Assembly: GCF_013362815.1 (NCBI RefSeq)
Contig: NZ_JABFVK010000069.1
Coordinates: 1 to 64,000 of the forward strand
Source: Hamadaea sp.
GTDB lineage: Bacteria; Actinomycetota; Actinomycetes; Mycobacteriales; Micromonosporaceae
Length of the DNA stretch: 64,000 bases
Direction of reading: 5' to 3'
The notes below the pieces were generated by a model that ran no database searches, had not been told where the DNA came from, and was given only the letters and a program-made list of their open reading frames with translations. Position numbers and translations under genes: made by a program. Positions 25,583-33,048 of the stretch are shown piece by piece. Positions within the stretch are counted from its first letter, which is position 1, and the number at the start of each line of letters is the position of its first letter.

Positions 25583-25631
25583 CGTTACGAGCTTTCCCCA
25601 GTCGTGTCCATAGTTTTGGCGTGCCCATCAA

Positions 25632-25657
25632 AACTTTTGCTCAACTGATCAAAAGTT
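25632..25657. promoter_or_regulatory. AT-rich operator-like dyad upstream of the sugar-uptake operon
   Basis: AACTTTTG (25632-25639) and CAAAAGTT (25650-25657) form an 8-bp dyad with a 10-bp spacer; ATCAAAA also occurs twice directly. AT-rich dyads of this layout are usual ROK binding sites. Confidence 0.45.
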
Positions 25658-25666
25658 CTCGTCGGA

Positions 25667-25727
25667 TGCAGATCAGGGTTATGCAGGCTTCCCGCTCGCG
25701 CGGAAGGCTGCATAACCCTGATCTGCA
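25667..25727. terminator. GATCA-family dyad downstream of the MauE-like gene
   Basis: 26-bp arms (25667-25692 and 25702-25727) with one mismatch and a 9-nt loop. The outer sequence is TGCAGATCAGGGTTATGCAG. Closely related to 36254-36317. Serves the 3' end of the Cys-rich cassette. Confidence 0.8.
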
Positions 25728-25735
25728 GGTAACGG

Positions 25736-26587
25736 CTAGACGGCGTACTCGGGTTGCGCGTGCGACTCGACGGCGGCCAACGTCCCACCGTTCTCGTCGA
25801 CGATGGCGGCCCGGACCGCCTGCGGGTCGTAGCGCAGACGCGGGACGGCGAACACCGCCGACGCGGTCGCTCCGGCGTACCGGGCGGAGTAGACCAGCAC
25901 TCGCCAGTCCGCCTCGTCCCAGTGCTCGCGGACGTCCGAGGTGACGCTGCGGGCCAGGTCTCGCCACGCGCTGCTCTTGTGGAGTTGGTCCACGGTCGAC
26001 TCCAGCGGGACGTCGAACGCGCCTGGCGAGGCGAGCGGATGGGACAGGCGGGCGTACAGGCGGCGCAGCGGCATCAGCCAGTGCTCGTCGAACTCCGGCG
26101 AGAAGACGACGATCGCGGCGAACTCGGCCAGCAGCAGGGCGACCCCGGCGACCGGATGCGCCGCGAACGCACCGGGCCAGGCTGCTCCGGAAACCAGCGC
26201 CAGCACCGATCCGGCCAGCATCAACCCGGCCCGGCCGAAGCTGCGGCCGTTGATCGGGATGGGCTGCGCGCTCAGGCAACCGCAGGACGCCTTGGGGTCC
26301 TTGATCTTCGCGTACGCGAGATAGCCGAGGAAACCAGTGCTCAGGGCGGTGGCGGCGACCGCCTCCAGGCGTACGAGTCCGGGCAGGACGAGAGCCGCGC
26401 CCAGCACCGCTTCGACTCCGGCGAGCGTGCGATAGGCGAGCACCGCCCGATCCTCGCCGAGCAGCGGGGCGAGCGCCGTACGCCGGGCGTGCGCGGCCGC
26501 GTACCGACTGAAGAGCTTGGCTTGCGCGGACCACAGCAGGACCGCGCCGAGCAGGAGAGGTTGCACCGATCCGATCCAGGCAAGCAT
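25736..26587 (-). CDS. MauE/DoxX-family redox membrane protein
   Basis: Membrane protein of 283 residues. The N-terminal MauE-like region (about 1-150) has four hydrophobic helices and a Cys pair in KASCGCLSAQPIPINGRSFGR, the usual site of a MauE dithiol. The C-terminal half (about 165-283) is soluble and unlike known domains. ATG 26587 is preferred over GTG 26590 for spacing to GGGGAG. MauE is needed for disulfide-rich methylamine dehydrogenase light chain maturation. Here it is the last gene of a cassette with a 14-Cys protein and a Tat-signal protein, so a disulfide-forming role for that Cys protein is inferred. Confidence 0.75.
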   Translation of the reverse strand: MLAWIGSVQPLLLGAVLLWSAQAKLFSRYAAAHARRTALAPLLGEDRAVLAYRTLAGVEAVLGAALVLPGLVRLEAVAATALSTGFLGYLAYAKIKDPKASCGCLSAQPIPINGRSFGRAGLMLAGSVLALVSGAAWPGAFAAHPVAGVALLLAEFAAIVVFSPEFDEHWLMPLRRLYARLSHPLASPGAFDVPLESTVDQLHKSSAWRDLARSVTSDVREHWDEADWRVLVYSARYAGATASAVFAVPRLRYDPQAVRAAIVDENGGTLAAVESHAQPEYAV

Positions 26588-26656
26588 CACTTTCTCCCCA
26601 CGGGAACCGGGCAGCCGGGCGGCCGCACCCGCGCCGGACTGCCTTGTGCATACCAG

Positions 26657-27271
26657 TTAGTGGTTGTGCTCGATGGTGGAGGTGTAGAGGGTGGCGATCT
26701 CGATCTCGTTTGTGTCGGGGAGCCACGCCCCGATCACCTGAGCGTGCCGTCCTACCTGGACCATCGTCATGTCGGCGATGGCCGGGGTGCTGTTGTAGGA
26801 GGCGGCCGTGACGCCGGGCACGACGTGCCCGATGATGCGCTTGCCCCGATGGTCGAAGTGGATCTTCTTCGGAGCCAGCGCCGCGATGTGGACCTGGAGG
26901 TTCACGATGTTGACCCAGATCGCGTCGGCGGCGAGCGTGCCGTCGCCGAGACGTACGCCCCGGGCGTAGAGACCGTCACCCACCGCGACCTTGTCGAGGC
27001 TGGTCGGGTGCAGTTTCCAGATGCTGGACGCGTTCGTGACCCGGATGCGCCACAGGGTGCCGTCCGAGCCGGCCACCAGCAGCATTCCCTCATTGATGCC
27101 GGTGACCCGGCCTTCGGCGAAGTTCGGGTCGGGCGCGCCCGGTTCGACGTCGTCGCTCTTGGCGAACGCCGCCTCGGGGGCGAGCGAACCGAGCGCGGTA
27201 GCGCCGACGAGCGTGGCACTGCCGAGCACGGCCGAGGTGAGCAGGGACCGGCGGTCCATGTTGAGAGCCAT
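26657..27271 (-). CDS. Tat-signal exported protein of unknown function
   Basis: 204 residues. A twin-arginine signal (MDRRSLLTSAVLGSATLVGA, cleavage near AFA-KSD at about 38) is followed by an all-beta-looking domain (EGRVTGINEGMLLVAGSDGTLWRIRVT, LGDGTLAADAIWVNIVNLQVH) resembling OB-like DUF5666-type folds. No family assigned. It starts 13 nt after the Cys-rich gene and precedes the MauE-like gene, so the three are one operon. A Tat substrate next to a signal-less partner suggests the pair could be exported together (inference). Confidence 0.75.
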   Translation of the reverse strand: MALNMDRRSLLTSAVLGSATLVGATALGSLAPEAAFAKSDDVEPGAPDPNFAEGRVTGINEGMLLVAGSDGTLWRIRVTNASSIWKLHPTSLDKVAVGDGLYARGVRLGDGTLAADAIWVNIVNLQVHIAALAPKKIHFDHRGKRIIGHVVPGVTAASYNSTPAIADMTMVQVGRHAQVIGAWLPDTNEIEIATLYTSTIEHNH

Positions 27272-27283
27272 CTCAGTCCTCCC

Positions 27284-27694
27284 CTACACGATGTCGATGT
27301 ACGCGGGCCGCAACCCGTAGGAAAGGCTGGAGATGGCACTGAACGCCGCGGGCGTCAGGTCGATCAGCCGGTTGGAGCCGCAGACCGATCCACAGCAGGT
27401 GCGCTCGCCGCAGAACAGGTCGGTCTGCGGGCCGCAGTCGGCGATGGTGGTGCCGACCTTTTGACCCGTGCAGCGGTTGGTGGTGTAGTGCTTGAACCCG
27501 CAGGTACGGCGGCTGAGGCTCTCGCCGCAGGCTTCCGGGTTCGTGATCGAGTGACAGGCGTCGGACGTGTTCGGCCAGGCGTGCTGGCGGCTGCCTGAGT
27601 TACAGGTGCCGCAGGCGCCGTGCCCCGCCGAGCCGCAGGGTCCCCAGGAACTGCCGCAGCAGAACCACGAGACCTCGCCGTAAATCCCGGCCAT
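27284..27694 (-). CDS. Cysteine-rich small protein (14 Cys, no signal peptide)
   Basis: 136 residues, not recognised. Fourteen cysteines (12, 13, 20, 28, 31, 47, 56, 65, 75, 87, 95, 100, 101, 105), an even number consistent with seven disulfides or a metal site; Gly-, Ser- and Thr-rich with three Trp. The Cys-free tail (about 108-136) looks helical. No N-terminal signal. AAAGGAG sits 7 nt from the ATG and a good promoter lies upstream. Size, Cys density and linkage to MauE recall MauA (methylamine dehydrogenase light chain), but I see no clear alignment to it and no large-subunit gene. The product could be a secreted structural or redox protein. Confidence 0.75.
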   Translation of the reverse strand: MAGIYGEVSWFCCGSSWGPCGSAGHGACGTCNSGSRQHAWPNTSDACHSITNPEACGESLSRRTCGFKHYTTNRCTGQKVGTTIADCGPQTDLFCGERTCCGSVCGSNRLIDLTPAAFSAISSLSYGLRPAYIDIV

Positions 27695-27759
27695 GGGCTA
27701 CTCCTTTCAGGACTGGGGGTATTCCTGGGAGCGTGCGATGGCCATCGACACTTGTCGTA

Positions 27760-27788
27760 ATCATGACGATAAGATCGCTGTTAGTCAA
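27760..27788 (-). promoter_or_regulatory. Promoter of the Cys-rich cassette
   Basis: Minus strand: -35 TTGACT (27788-27783), a 17-bp spacer and -10 CATGAT (27765-27760). It lies 66-94 bp upstream of the Cys-rich start. Confidence 0.55.
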
Positions 27789-27799
27789 TCCTTAACGAT

Positions 27800-28552
27800 T
27801 CACAACTCGTGGACGATAATGTCGAACCCCTTCGGCGTCGGCTCGGCGGTGTACTTCAAGTCCCGCAACGTTCCCAGCAACTCGTCCGGCGTCGTCGGCT
27901 GCGCCCCGGACAGCAGCAGGTCGCGTACCAACCGGCCCTTGGTCGCCTTGTTGAAGTGGCTTACCACCGTGCGCTTGCCGTCCCGCTCCTGCAGCACGCG
28001 TACCGGCACGACGCCGTGGGCGGTCCAGGTCGCCGCGTAAGCGCCGGACCGCAGGTCCAGCACCAGCTCGTGGCCGATCTCGCGGTTCAGCGCCGGATTC
28101 AAGGCTTTCTTCCAGTACGCCGTGAGCCCACCCAACGGCGGCAGACTCACCCCGATCGAGCAGCGGTAGGGCGGGATCTCGTCGTCGAGCCGGACGACGC
28201 CCCACAGCCCGGACGACACCAGGATCTTCGCCGTGTCGACCTCCGGCGGCAGGCTCGCCAGATCGAGGTTGTCGTAGAGCACGCCGGTGTAGACCTCCCG
28301 CGCCGGCAACGTCGCTGCGGTGAGGAGACCGGCGTCGCGTACCACCTCGTCGCGCTGACCCTCGCTGAGCCCGAGCGTCGCCAGCGCCTTGGCCTGGCCG
28401 GCCTTGCTCTTCGCCGAACACAGTTTGACCAGCGCCTTCAGTACGCGTTCCCGAGGCCGGCGCAATTGCGGCAGGAACAGCGAATCGAGGTCGACGGGCG
28501 CGCCGGAGCCGGCGTCGGCCTTTCCCTCCGAGGGCGGCAGCAGGATGAACAC
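27800..28552 (-). CDS. yaaA: YaaA-family peroxide stress protein
   Basis: 250 residues, the usual length of UPF0246/YaaA proteins, which limit peroxide damage by lowering free iron. Motifs: MFILLPPSEGKA, YTGVLYDNLDL, ILVSSGLWGVVRLDDEIPPY, VVSHFNKATKGRLVRDLL. GTG start. Last gene of a probable operon after the Nudix gene (21-nt gap). Confidence 0.9.
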   Translation of the reverse strand: MFILLPPSEGKADAGSGAPVDLDSLFLPQLRRPRERVLKALVKLCSAKSKAGQAKALATLGLSEGQRDEVVRDAGLLTAATLPAREVYTGVLYDNLDLASLPPEVDTAKILVSSGLWGVVRLDDEIPPYRCSIGVSLPPLGGLTAYWKKALNPALNREIGHELVLDLRSGAYAATWTAHGVVPVRVLQERDGKRTVVSHFNKATKGRLVRDLLLSGAQPTTPDELLGTLRDLKYTAEPTPKGFDIIVHEL

Positions 28553-28573
28553 GCAGGTGAGCGTACCTTCGTC

Positions 28574-29032
28574 CTACTTCGGCAGGGTGACAGCCGCCTG
28601 CAACAGAGTCCGCCGGGTCCAGAGCGGGCAGGCGGGATGCGCAACCGCTTCCTCGGTCGTCAGCCAGAGGATCTCGGCGACCTCGTCCGGCGACGCGGCG
28701 TACGGCTCGACTCCCGGTGGCACTTCGGCGGTGAACACGACGTTGACGACGGTGTCGCCGTCGTCGCTGACGAACAGCGAGTTGCCCACGTACGCCATCG
28801 GTACGCCGTCGAGGTCGAGTCCGATCTCCTCGAGCACCTCGCGGCGACCGGTCGCCTCCAGAATGCCCGGTACGAAGCCGTCGTCCTCGACCTTGCCGCC
28901 CGGCCCGGCGAGGGTGCCCGCGGCATGTCCCTCGTTCCCCCGGCGGATGAGCAGCCAGCGGCCGTCCCGATGGGGCACTACCTCGACGTTGACCACGTAC
29001 GCCGGCCGCCCGGCTTTCGTCGTGTGGATCAC
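28574..29032 (-). CDS. Nudix hydrolase
   Basis: 152 residues. The Nudix box is recognisable as GGKVEDDG then REVLEEIGL, but the spacer is longer than the GX5EX7REUXEEXGU consensus and the middle Glu is not in register, so activity may be altered. Hydrolyses a nucleoside diphosphate derivative; substrate unknown. GTG start 9 nt after the upstream gene's stop. Confidence 0.82.
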   Translation of the reverse strand: MIHTTKAGRPAYVVNVEVVPHRDGRWLLIRRGNEGHAAGTLAGPGGKVEDDGFVPGILEATGRREVLEEIGLDLDGVPMAYVGNSLFVSDDGDTVVNVVFTAEVPPGVEPYAASPDEVAEILWLTTEEAVAHPACPLWTRRTLLQAAVTLPK

Positions 29033-29041
29033 CGCTGGAGG

Positions 29042-30001
29042 CTACAGGGCGGCGAGGATCGCCGTGAGCACCTTCCGCGCCGTCGTCTCGTGCTTCGCGT
29101 ACGCGTAGGGGTAAGCCGAACCCTGAACCGCCTGGGCGGCGAGCGTGAGCTCCATGTTCTGCCAGCCGGACACCCTGAGCAGCGATTGGAAGAACTTCGT
29201 CGAGGAGTACGTCGGGTTCATGATCTGCTTGACCGTGCCCCAGCCCATGCTCGTACGCTGCTGGAACAGGCCACAGGAGTCGTAGTCCACCGAGCTGCCC
29301 TCATGTGCGTAGTCGAACGACTCCGGCACCGCCGAGCTGGCCTGGTTGTAGAGGTCGCTCTCCTGCATCGCGGTCATGATGCCGACGAGCAGACCCCGCT
29401 GCGAGACACCCAGTTTCTGGCCGGTCTTGACGATCGTGAGAGCGTTGTTCATCTGCTTCTGGTCGAGTCCGGCGACCGGCTTGACCGAGGTCACGACCTT
29501 CTTCACGGTCGGCGACGGAGAGGGCGTCGCGCTGACGCTCGGCGTCGGGCTCACCGACGCTGTCACCCGGGGCGCGGACCGGTCGGCCGCCTCGGCGATC
29601 GTGTTGCGGTCGGCGACCTGCTGCGACGCGTTGTCCAGCTGCGTCGGGTTGCCCCGCTCGCTGGCGGCGACGGAGACGCCGAGTAGTGCGATCAGTCCCA
29701 GGGCGACGACGCGCCCCGCCTTCGCCGAGCTGTGCAATGCGCGTACCGGGCCGACGCCGGGGGTCAGCGGACCGGCCGGGGTCAGAAACCGTTCCGCCGT
29801 CTCGGTTGCCCGCTTGGCATCCGGCGTCTTCCCGGCCGGCTTCGCCGATTTCGCCAACCGGTGGCGGCCGGTCTCGCCCTCCGGACGATCTTCGCGAATA
29901 CGCTCGAGAAAGAACGTCTGCGTGTCGGTCCACAGATCGGGCTTGGGGGTCTGCGTACGAGGGCTGGGTCGACCGTCATGGTCGTCATGCTGGGGGCGCA
30001 T
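29042..30001 (-). CDS. Membrane-anchored lytic-transglycosylase-like cell-wall protein
   Basis: 319 residues. A charged cytoplasmic N-terminus (1-95), one membrane helix (about 98-117), a Ser/Thr/Pro linker (140-170) and a C-terminal globular domain (about 175-319) with GIMTAMQESDLYN, CGLFQQR and GWQNMELTLAAQAVQ. Glu214 is the likely catalytic acid, and GLFQQR resembles the GLMQ-like motif of lysozyme-fold enzymes. Probably cleaves or binds peptidoglycan outside the cell. A Crp-like site lies 45 bp upstream. Confidence 0.7.
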   Translation of the reverse strand: MRPQHDDHDGRPSPRTQTPKPDLWTDTQTFFLERIREDRPEGETGRHRLAKSAKPAGKTPDAKRATETAERFLTPAGPLTPGVGPVRALHSSAKAGRVVALGLIALLGVSVAASERGNPTQLDNASQQVADRNTIAEAADRSAPRVTASVSPTPSVSATPSPSPTVKKVVTSVKPVAGLDQKQMNNALTIVKTGQKLGVSQRGLLVGIMTAMQESDLYNQASSAVPESFDYAHEGSSVDYDSCGLFQQRTSMGWGTVKQIMNPTYSSTKFFQSLLRVSGWQNMELTLAAQAVQGSAYPYAYAKHETTARKVLTAILAAL

Positions 30002-30332
30002 TGGTCGACCTTAAGCAGGGAAAACTCGACCGCAAACCCCCTAGGGGTGACCTGCGTCACACTGTGGCAGGTCTATCTTCGCGCCTGGTGACGCGTCGGG
30101 CGACGCTGATTTTTCGGTCATGTCCGGCATTTCCGCTGGGCCGGTCGATCCGGCCGACCTTATCGACATCACCTGATTGAGCTATGGCTTTGAACTGGGA
30201 GTTTCCTGCTGACGCGATCGGCCGATCGGGCTCGCCCGTTCGAGCCCGAATCGTCCCCATACCACGATCGTTTACGCTCCCGGCCACACTCCACTGTGGG
30301 TGATCGCCTTACCACCCACAGTCATCAAGCGA
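30002..30332. other. 331-bp intergenic region with Crp-like site and overlapping hairpins
   Basis: No convincing gene. Contains the TGTGA-N6-TCAC-type site (30046-30061) serving the cell-wall gene and, next to the DUF1877 stop, the interlocked dyads at 30293-30336. Nothing else recognised between them. Confidence 0.5.
30046..30061. promoter_or_regulatory. Crp/GlxR-type binding site
   Basis: GGTGA-CCTGCG-TCACA (minus strand TGTGA-CGCAGG-TCACC) matches the TGTGA-N6-TCACA consensus at 9 of 10 positions, 45-60 bp upstream of the lytic-transglycosylase-like start. Actinobacterial Crp homologues control resuscitation and cell-wall hydrolases through such sites. Confidence 0.45.
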
Positions 30333-30336
30333 TCAC
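30293..30336. terminator. Interlocked hairpins (pseudoknot-like) after the DUF1877 gene
   Basis: Stem A: ACTGTGGGT (30293-30301) with ACCCACAGT (30314-30322). Stem B: GTGATCGC (30300-30307) with GCGATCAC (30329-30336). The order A-B-A'-B' permits an H-type pseudoknot or two exclusive hairpins. Position at the 3' end suggests a terminator. Confidence 0.4.
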
Positions 30337-30854
30337 GAGATCCAGCAGACGATCGCGTCGCCGGAACTCGCCGCCGCCGCGAAGTACGCCTTGACGTCGG
30401 GGAAGAAGCTGACCGCCCATTCAAGCTCGCCCGGGCTCCCCCAGACACTGGGGTAGATCTCCGCCGCCGCGAGCTCGGCCTGATCCACCCCGCGGATAAG
30501 GTCCTCAGCGGTCAGCTCCTCCAACGCCTCCGACGCCCGCCGCACTTCGTCGGGCAACAGGAAGCCCGGCGGCGAATAGCCCCAGTACTGCGACTCGTCG
30601 TCGGTGTCCTCCGTGAAGAACCATTCGCCGGTGACGATGTCGATCGGAAAGTCCCGCCGGCCGAGCAAGAACATCAACGCGTGCCACGTCTTGTCACTGC
30701 CGAACGACCGTCGCTGCGCCACCGGCAGCTCCTCACCCTGGTCGCTCTCGACCTTCGACCGGTCCGAGGCGTATCGGTGGGCCCAATCCAGGTCCTCTTG
30801 CGCGCGCTCCAGTTCGGCCGGAGTCAGCCGGATCCATTCGCCATACATTCCCAC
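30333..30854 (-). CDS. DUF1877 (YfbM-like) family protein
   Basis: 173 residues. The GTG start gives MGMYGEWIRLT, matching the MGM(I/Y) start usual in this family. KTWHALMFLLGRRDFP corresponds to the DUF1877 DKxWH block. Function unknown; family members are small cytoplasmic proteins sometimes found near contact-dependent or stress loci. Confidence 0.8.
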   Translation of the reverse strand: MGMYGEWIRLTPAELERAQEDLDWAHRYASDRSKVESDQGEELPVAQRRSFGSDKTWHALMFLLGRRDFPIDIVTGEWFFTEDTDDESQYWGYSPPGFLLPDEVRRASEALEELTAEDLIRGVDQAELAAAEIYPSVWGSPGELEWAVSFFPDVKAYFAAAASSGDAIVCWIS

Positions 30855-30884
30855 ATGAGCACCGTAGGCCAGGCGTACGACAGT

Positions 30885-30890
30885 TATAAT
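30885..30890 (+). promoter_or_regulatory. Perfect -10 hexamer upstream of the membrane protein gene
   Basis: TATAAT, rare in this GC-rich DNA, 32 bp upstream of the GTG start at 30922. No good -35 at the expected distance. Confidence 0.4.
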
Positions 30891-30921
30891 GGTCGATCAG
30901 TGACTCACCCGGGGAGCGCCG

Positions 30922-31695
30922 GTGACCGGACCCTCGACAGCACGTGACGAGACCTTCGGCACGCAGCGCATCGTCGCGCGGTCGGTCCTGTTCGTCACCG
31001 TGCCCATCGGCTTCATCGTGTTGCTCGCGGCGAACTTGCTGTGGGACATAGTGCGGCAGAACGTCTCACCCGCCGCCCTGACCTCGTGGCCCCTACGGCT
31101 GGCGGTACTCGACACCCCCACTTCGGCCGCACTGCTCGGGGCTGCTGCCGGGTTGTACTTCGCCCGCCTTCAGTGGGCGTCGGCCAACCGGCCCGCCATC
31201 GGACTCGCGATCGACGATGAGGGCGGCCAGTTCGATCCGGACAGCCCGAGATGGCGCTTCTGGACCTACAACGCCGGACCGGGATATGCCGTCGTCAAAC
31301 GCTTCGCGTACGCGATCCGGCCCTACGGCGTCGATCCGGCGGCCATGTCGACGGAGTGGTTGAGGCCGGCCGAACTCAACCATGTCTTCGAGCGCAGTGG
31401 CCTCGTCGACGGCGAGGACTACTTCGTCCGGTGGTACGCGGAGGGCGCGCCGTTCTCACCGGTTCCGCACTACTCGCAAGGCTCGATGGTCGCCTGGTTC
31501 CGGCCGGAAGCACTCGCTCGCTTCGCGCAGATCGACGTCCAGATGATCTTCCTAGACGCCAACGGCGACACTCACGAGCGCATATTTCCCTTCATGGATC
31601 GTCTGCCGAGCGTCACCGCCAAGAAGGTCGCTTCCATCCGTCGGAGCGGCTCGGTGCCGTCCAGCCCGGTCAGCGCCGGGCCGGTGGACGATTAG
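30922..31695 (+). CDS. Uncharacterised protein with two N-terminal membrane helices
   Basis: 257 residues from GTG 30922 (GGGGAG upstream). Helices at about 18-42 and 60-82, then a soluble domain (PAIGLAIDDEGGQFDPDSPRWRFWTYNAGPGYAVVKRFAYAI...) of unknown family. Its 3' end overlaps the convergent AAC(3) gene by 26 bp. Confidence 0.72.
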   Translation: MTGPSTARDETFGTQRIVARSVLFVTVPIGFIVLLAANLLWDIVRQNVSPAALTSWPLRLAVLDTPTSAALLGAAAGLYFARLQWASANRPAIGLAIDDEGGQFDPDSPRWRFWTYNAGPGYAVVKRFAYAIRPYGVDPAAMSTEWLRPAELNHVFERSGLVDGEDYFVRWYAEGAPFSPVPHYSQGSMVAWFRPEALARFAQIDVQMIFLDANGDTHERIFPFMDRLPSVTAKKVASIRRSGSVPSSPVSAGPVDD

Positions 31696-32476
31696 CTTCC
31701 AGCCATTTGGCGGCGAACCCGATCGCAGCCTCCATTGTGAACATACGGGTCGTCGCTGCGCCCACGCTGCCGAGCGCCACCGAATCGGTATGCCGTTCGA
31801 AATCGGCCCCCAATTCGGCGAAGTCTCCCGCGTTCAGCCGCACAGCTTCGTAGGTGACTCGGCGACGGCCCTCCGGAGTCGCCATCGGGGCGCTGAAGGT
31901 CTGCGTCGGAAGGTCGGGGAGCCGGGATTCGGGCAGGTGAAACGTGGTACACCGATCGAAGCCGACGCCCAACAGAACCACCAGGCCGCCGATCGACTCC
32001 ATCCTCGCCAGCGGTGAGCCATCGCCGAGCGGCGACGTCAGGTCGTGATGATCCAGCAACTTGTGTGCATCAGGCCCCACTGCCGCGAAGGAGGTGTTCG
32101 GATGATTCGACCGAACCGCGCCGGGCCAGGTCCGAACGCGTTCTGCGATCGCTCCCATGCCCAGGCTCGGCGTCAGTGCCGGATCGAAGCCCGGCAACTC
32201 GTCACGAATCACGTCCCAAAATTCCTGGCTGACCTTCCGATGTGGCCACCGAGAAGGGTCGATGTAGTCGAGATTCTGGGCCGGTACGACGAGGGTCCCC
32301 GCTTCGTCGAGAACATCGAGAAAGGCTTGGACGACCGCGGTCGCTCCGCCACAGACGTAGCCCATCGCCCGAAGTGACGAATGCAGGAGAACCGTCTGCC
32401 CAGACCGCACACCCAGCTGCCCGAGATGCTGTCTGAGCTGGGCTCCAGTCCACGGTACGGCGTCGTCCGCGCTCAC
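31670..32476 (-). CDS. AAC(3)-family aminoglycoside N-acetyltransferase-like protein
   Basis: 268 residues. AAC(3) motifs: VLLHSSLRAMGYVCGGATAVVQAFLDVL, LVVPAQN, RSNHPNTSFAAVGPDA, SPLGDGSPLARM and VGFDRCTTFHLPE. Transfers acetyl from acetyl-CoA to the 3-amino group of aminoglycosides or a related amine. Could be intrinsic resistance or have a metabolic role; no aminoglycoside synthesis genes nearby. Confidence 0.87.
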   Translation of the reverse strand: MSADDAVPWTGAQLRQHLGQLGVRSGQTVLLHSSLRAMGYVCGGATAVVQAFLDVLDEAGTLVVPAQNLDYIDPSRWPHRKVSQEFWDVIRDELPGFDPALTPSLGMGAIAERVRTWPGAVRSNHPNTSFAAVGPDAHKLLDHHDLTSPLGDGSPLARMESIGGLVVLLGVGFDRCTTFHLPESRLPDLPTQTFSAPMATPEGRRRVTYEAVRLNAGDFAELGADFERHTDSVALGSVGAATTRMFTMEAAIGFAAKWLEANRPPARR

Positions 32477-32537
32477 GTCGTCAGCGTATCAGCGGACCCG
32501 CCGACGGCTCGCCGATCAACTCGGCGGCGTACGCCGA

Positions 32538-32918
32538 TCAGGTCGTCGTCAGCGTCTTCTCCCGGTGCAGGCGACGACGGCGCAGGACGAAGCCGAACCA
32601 GGAGATCGCCACGATCACGCCGACGGTGACCTGGATGAGGGTGGTGTACCGGGCGGGATAGACCACCCCGGTCAGGTAGGTGTCGATGAAGCCTCGGCTC
32701 AGGCCGGCTTCGCCGGCTCCTTGCCGCGCCCAGTCCTCCAGCGCGGTGAGCGGACAGTGCCAGCCGAACACCGTGCTGGTAAGCCCCCAGGTCGCCATGG
32801 CCAGGTGCGGCCAGATGACCCATGGCCAGCGCCAGGCGAGAAAGCCGCCCACCACCAGGAAGACGAGCAGTCCGAAGTGCACGACCATGGTCGCCTCGGC
32901 GACCAGCCGATACCCCAT
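32538..32918 (-). CDS. DUF2784 family membrane protein
   Basis: 126 residues, four hydrophobic helices, with the family pattern HFGLLVFLVVGGFLAWRW, GWHCPLTALEDWARQGAG and FIDTYLTGVVYPA. Function unknown. Confidence 0.83.
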   Translation of the reverse strand: MGYRLVAEATMVVHFGLLVFLVVGGFLAWRWPWVIWPHLAMATWGLTSTVFGWHCPLTALEDWARQGAGEAGLSRGFIDTYLTGVVYPARYTTLIQVTVGVIVAISWFGFVLRRRRLHREKTLTTT

Positions 32919-33048
32919 GAATCGAGATTAACCCGGCCGATCCATCCCCGCGCCCGAGATTCACTTCGCCGTCGAGCACTATCGCCCGGCAGTTGATCAG
33001 GGAGTCGCGGAGTCGATCAGGGAGCTGGGCGCACGACACGCCGGTCGA

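Noticed and set aside
27284-27694. Cys-rich protein as methylamine dehydrogenase light chain
   Set aside because: Cys pattern and MauE neighbour are suggestive, but no TTQ tryptophans can be placed and no large-subunit gene exists nearby.
30057-30287. 76-residue frame between the cell-wall gene and DUF1877
   Set aside because: No ribosome site or recognisable composition; the region holds regulatory sites instead.
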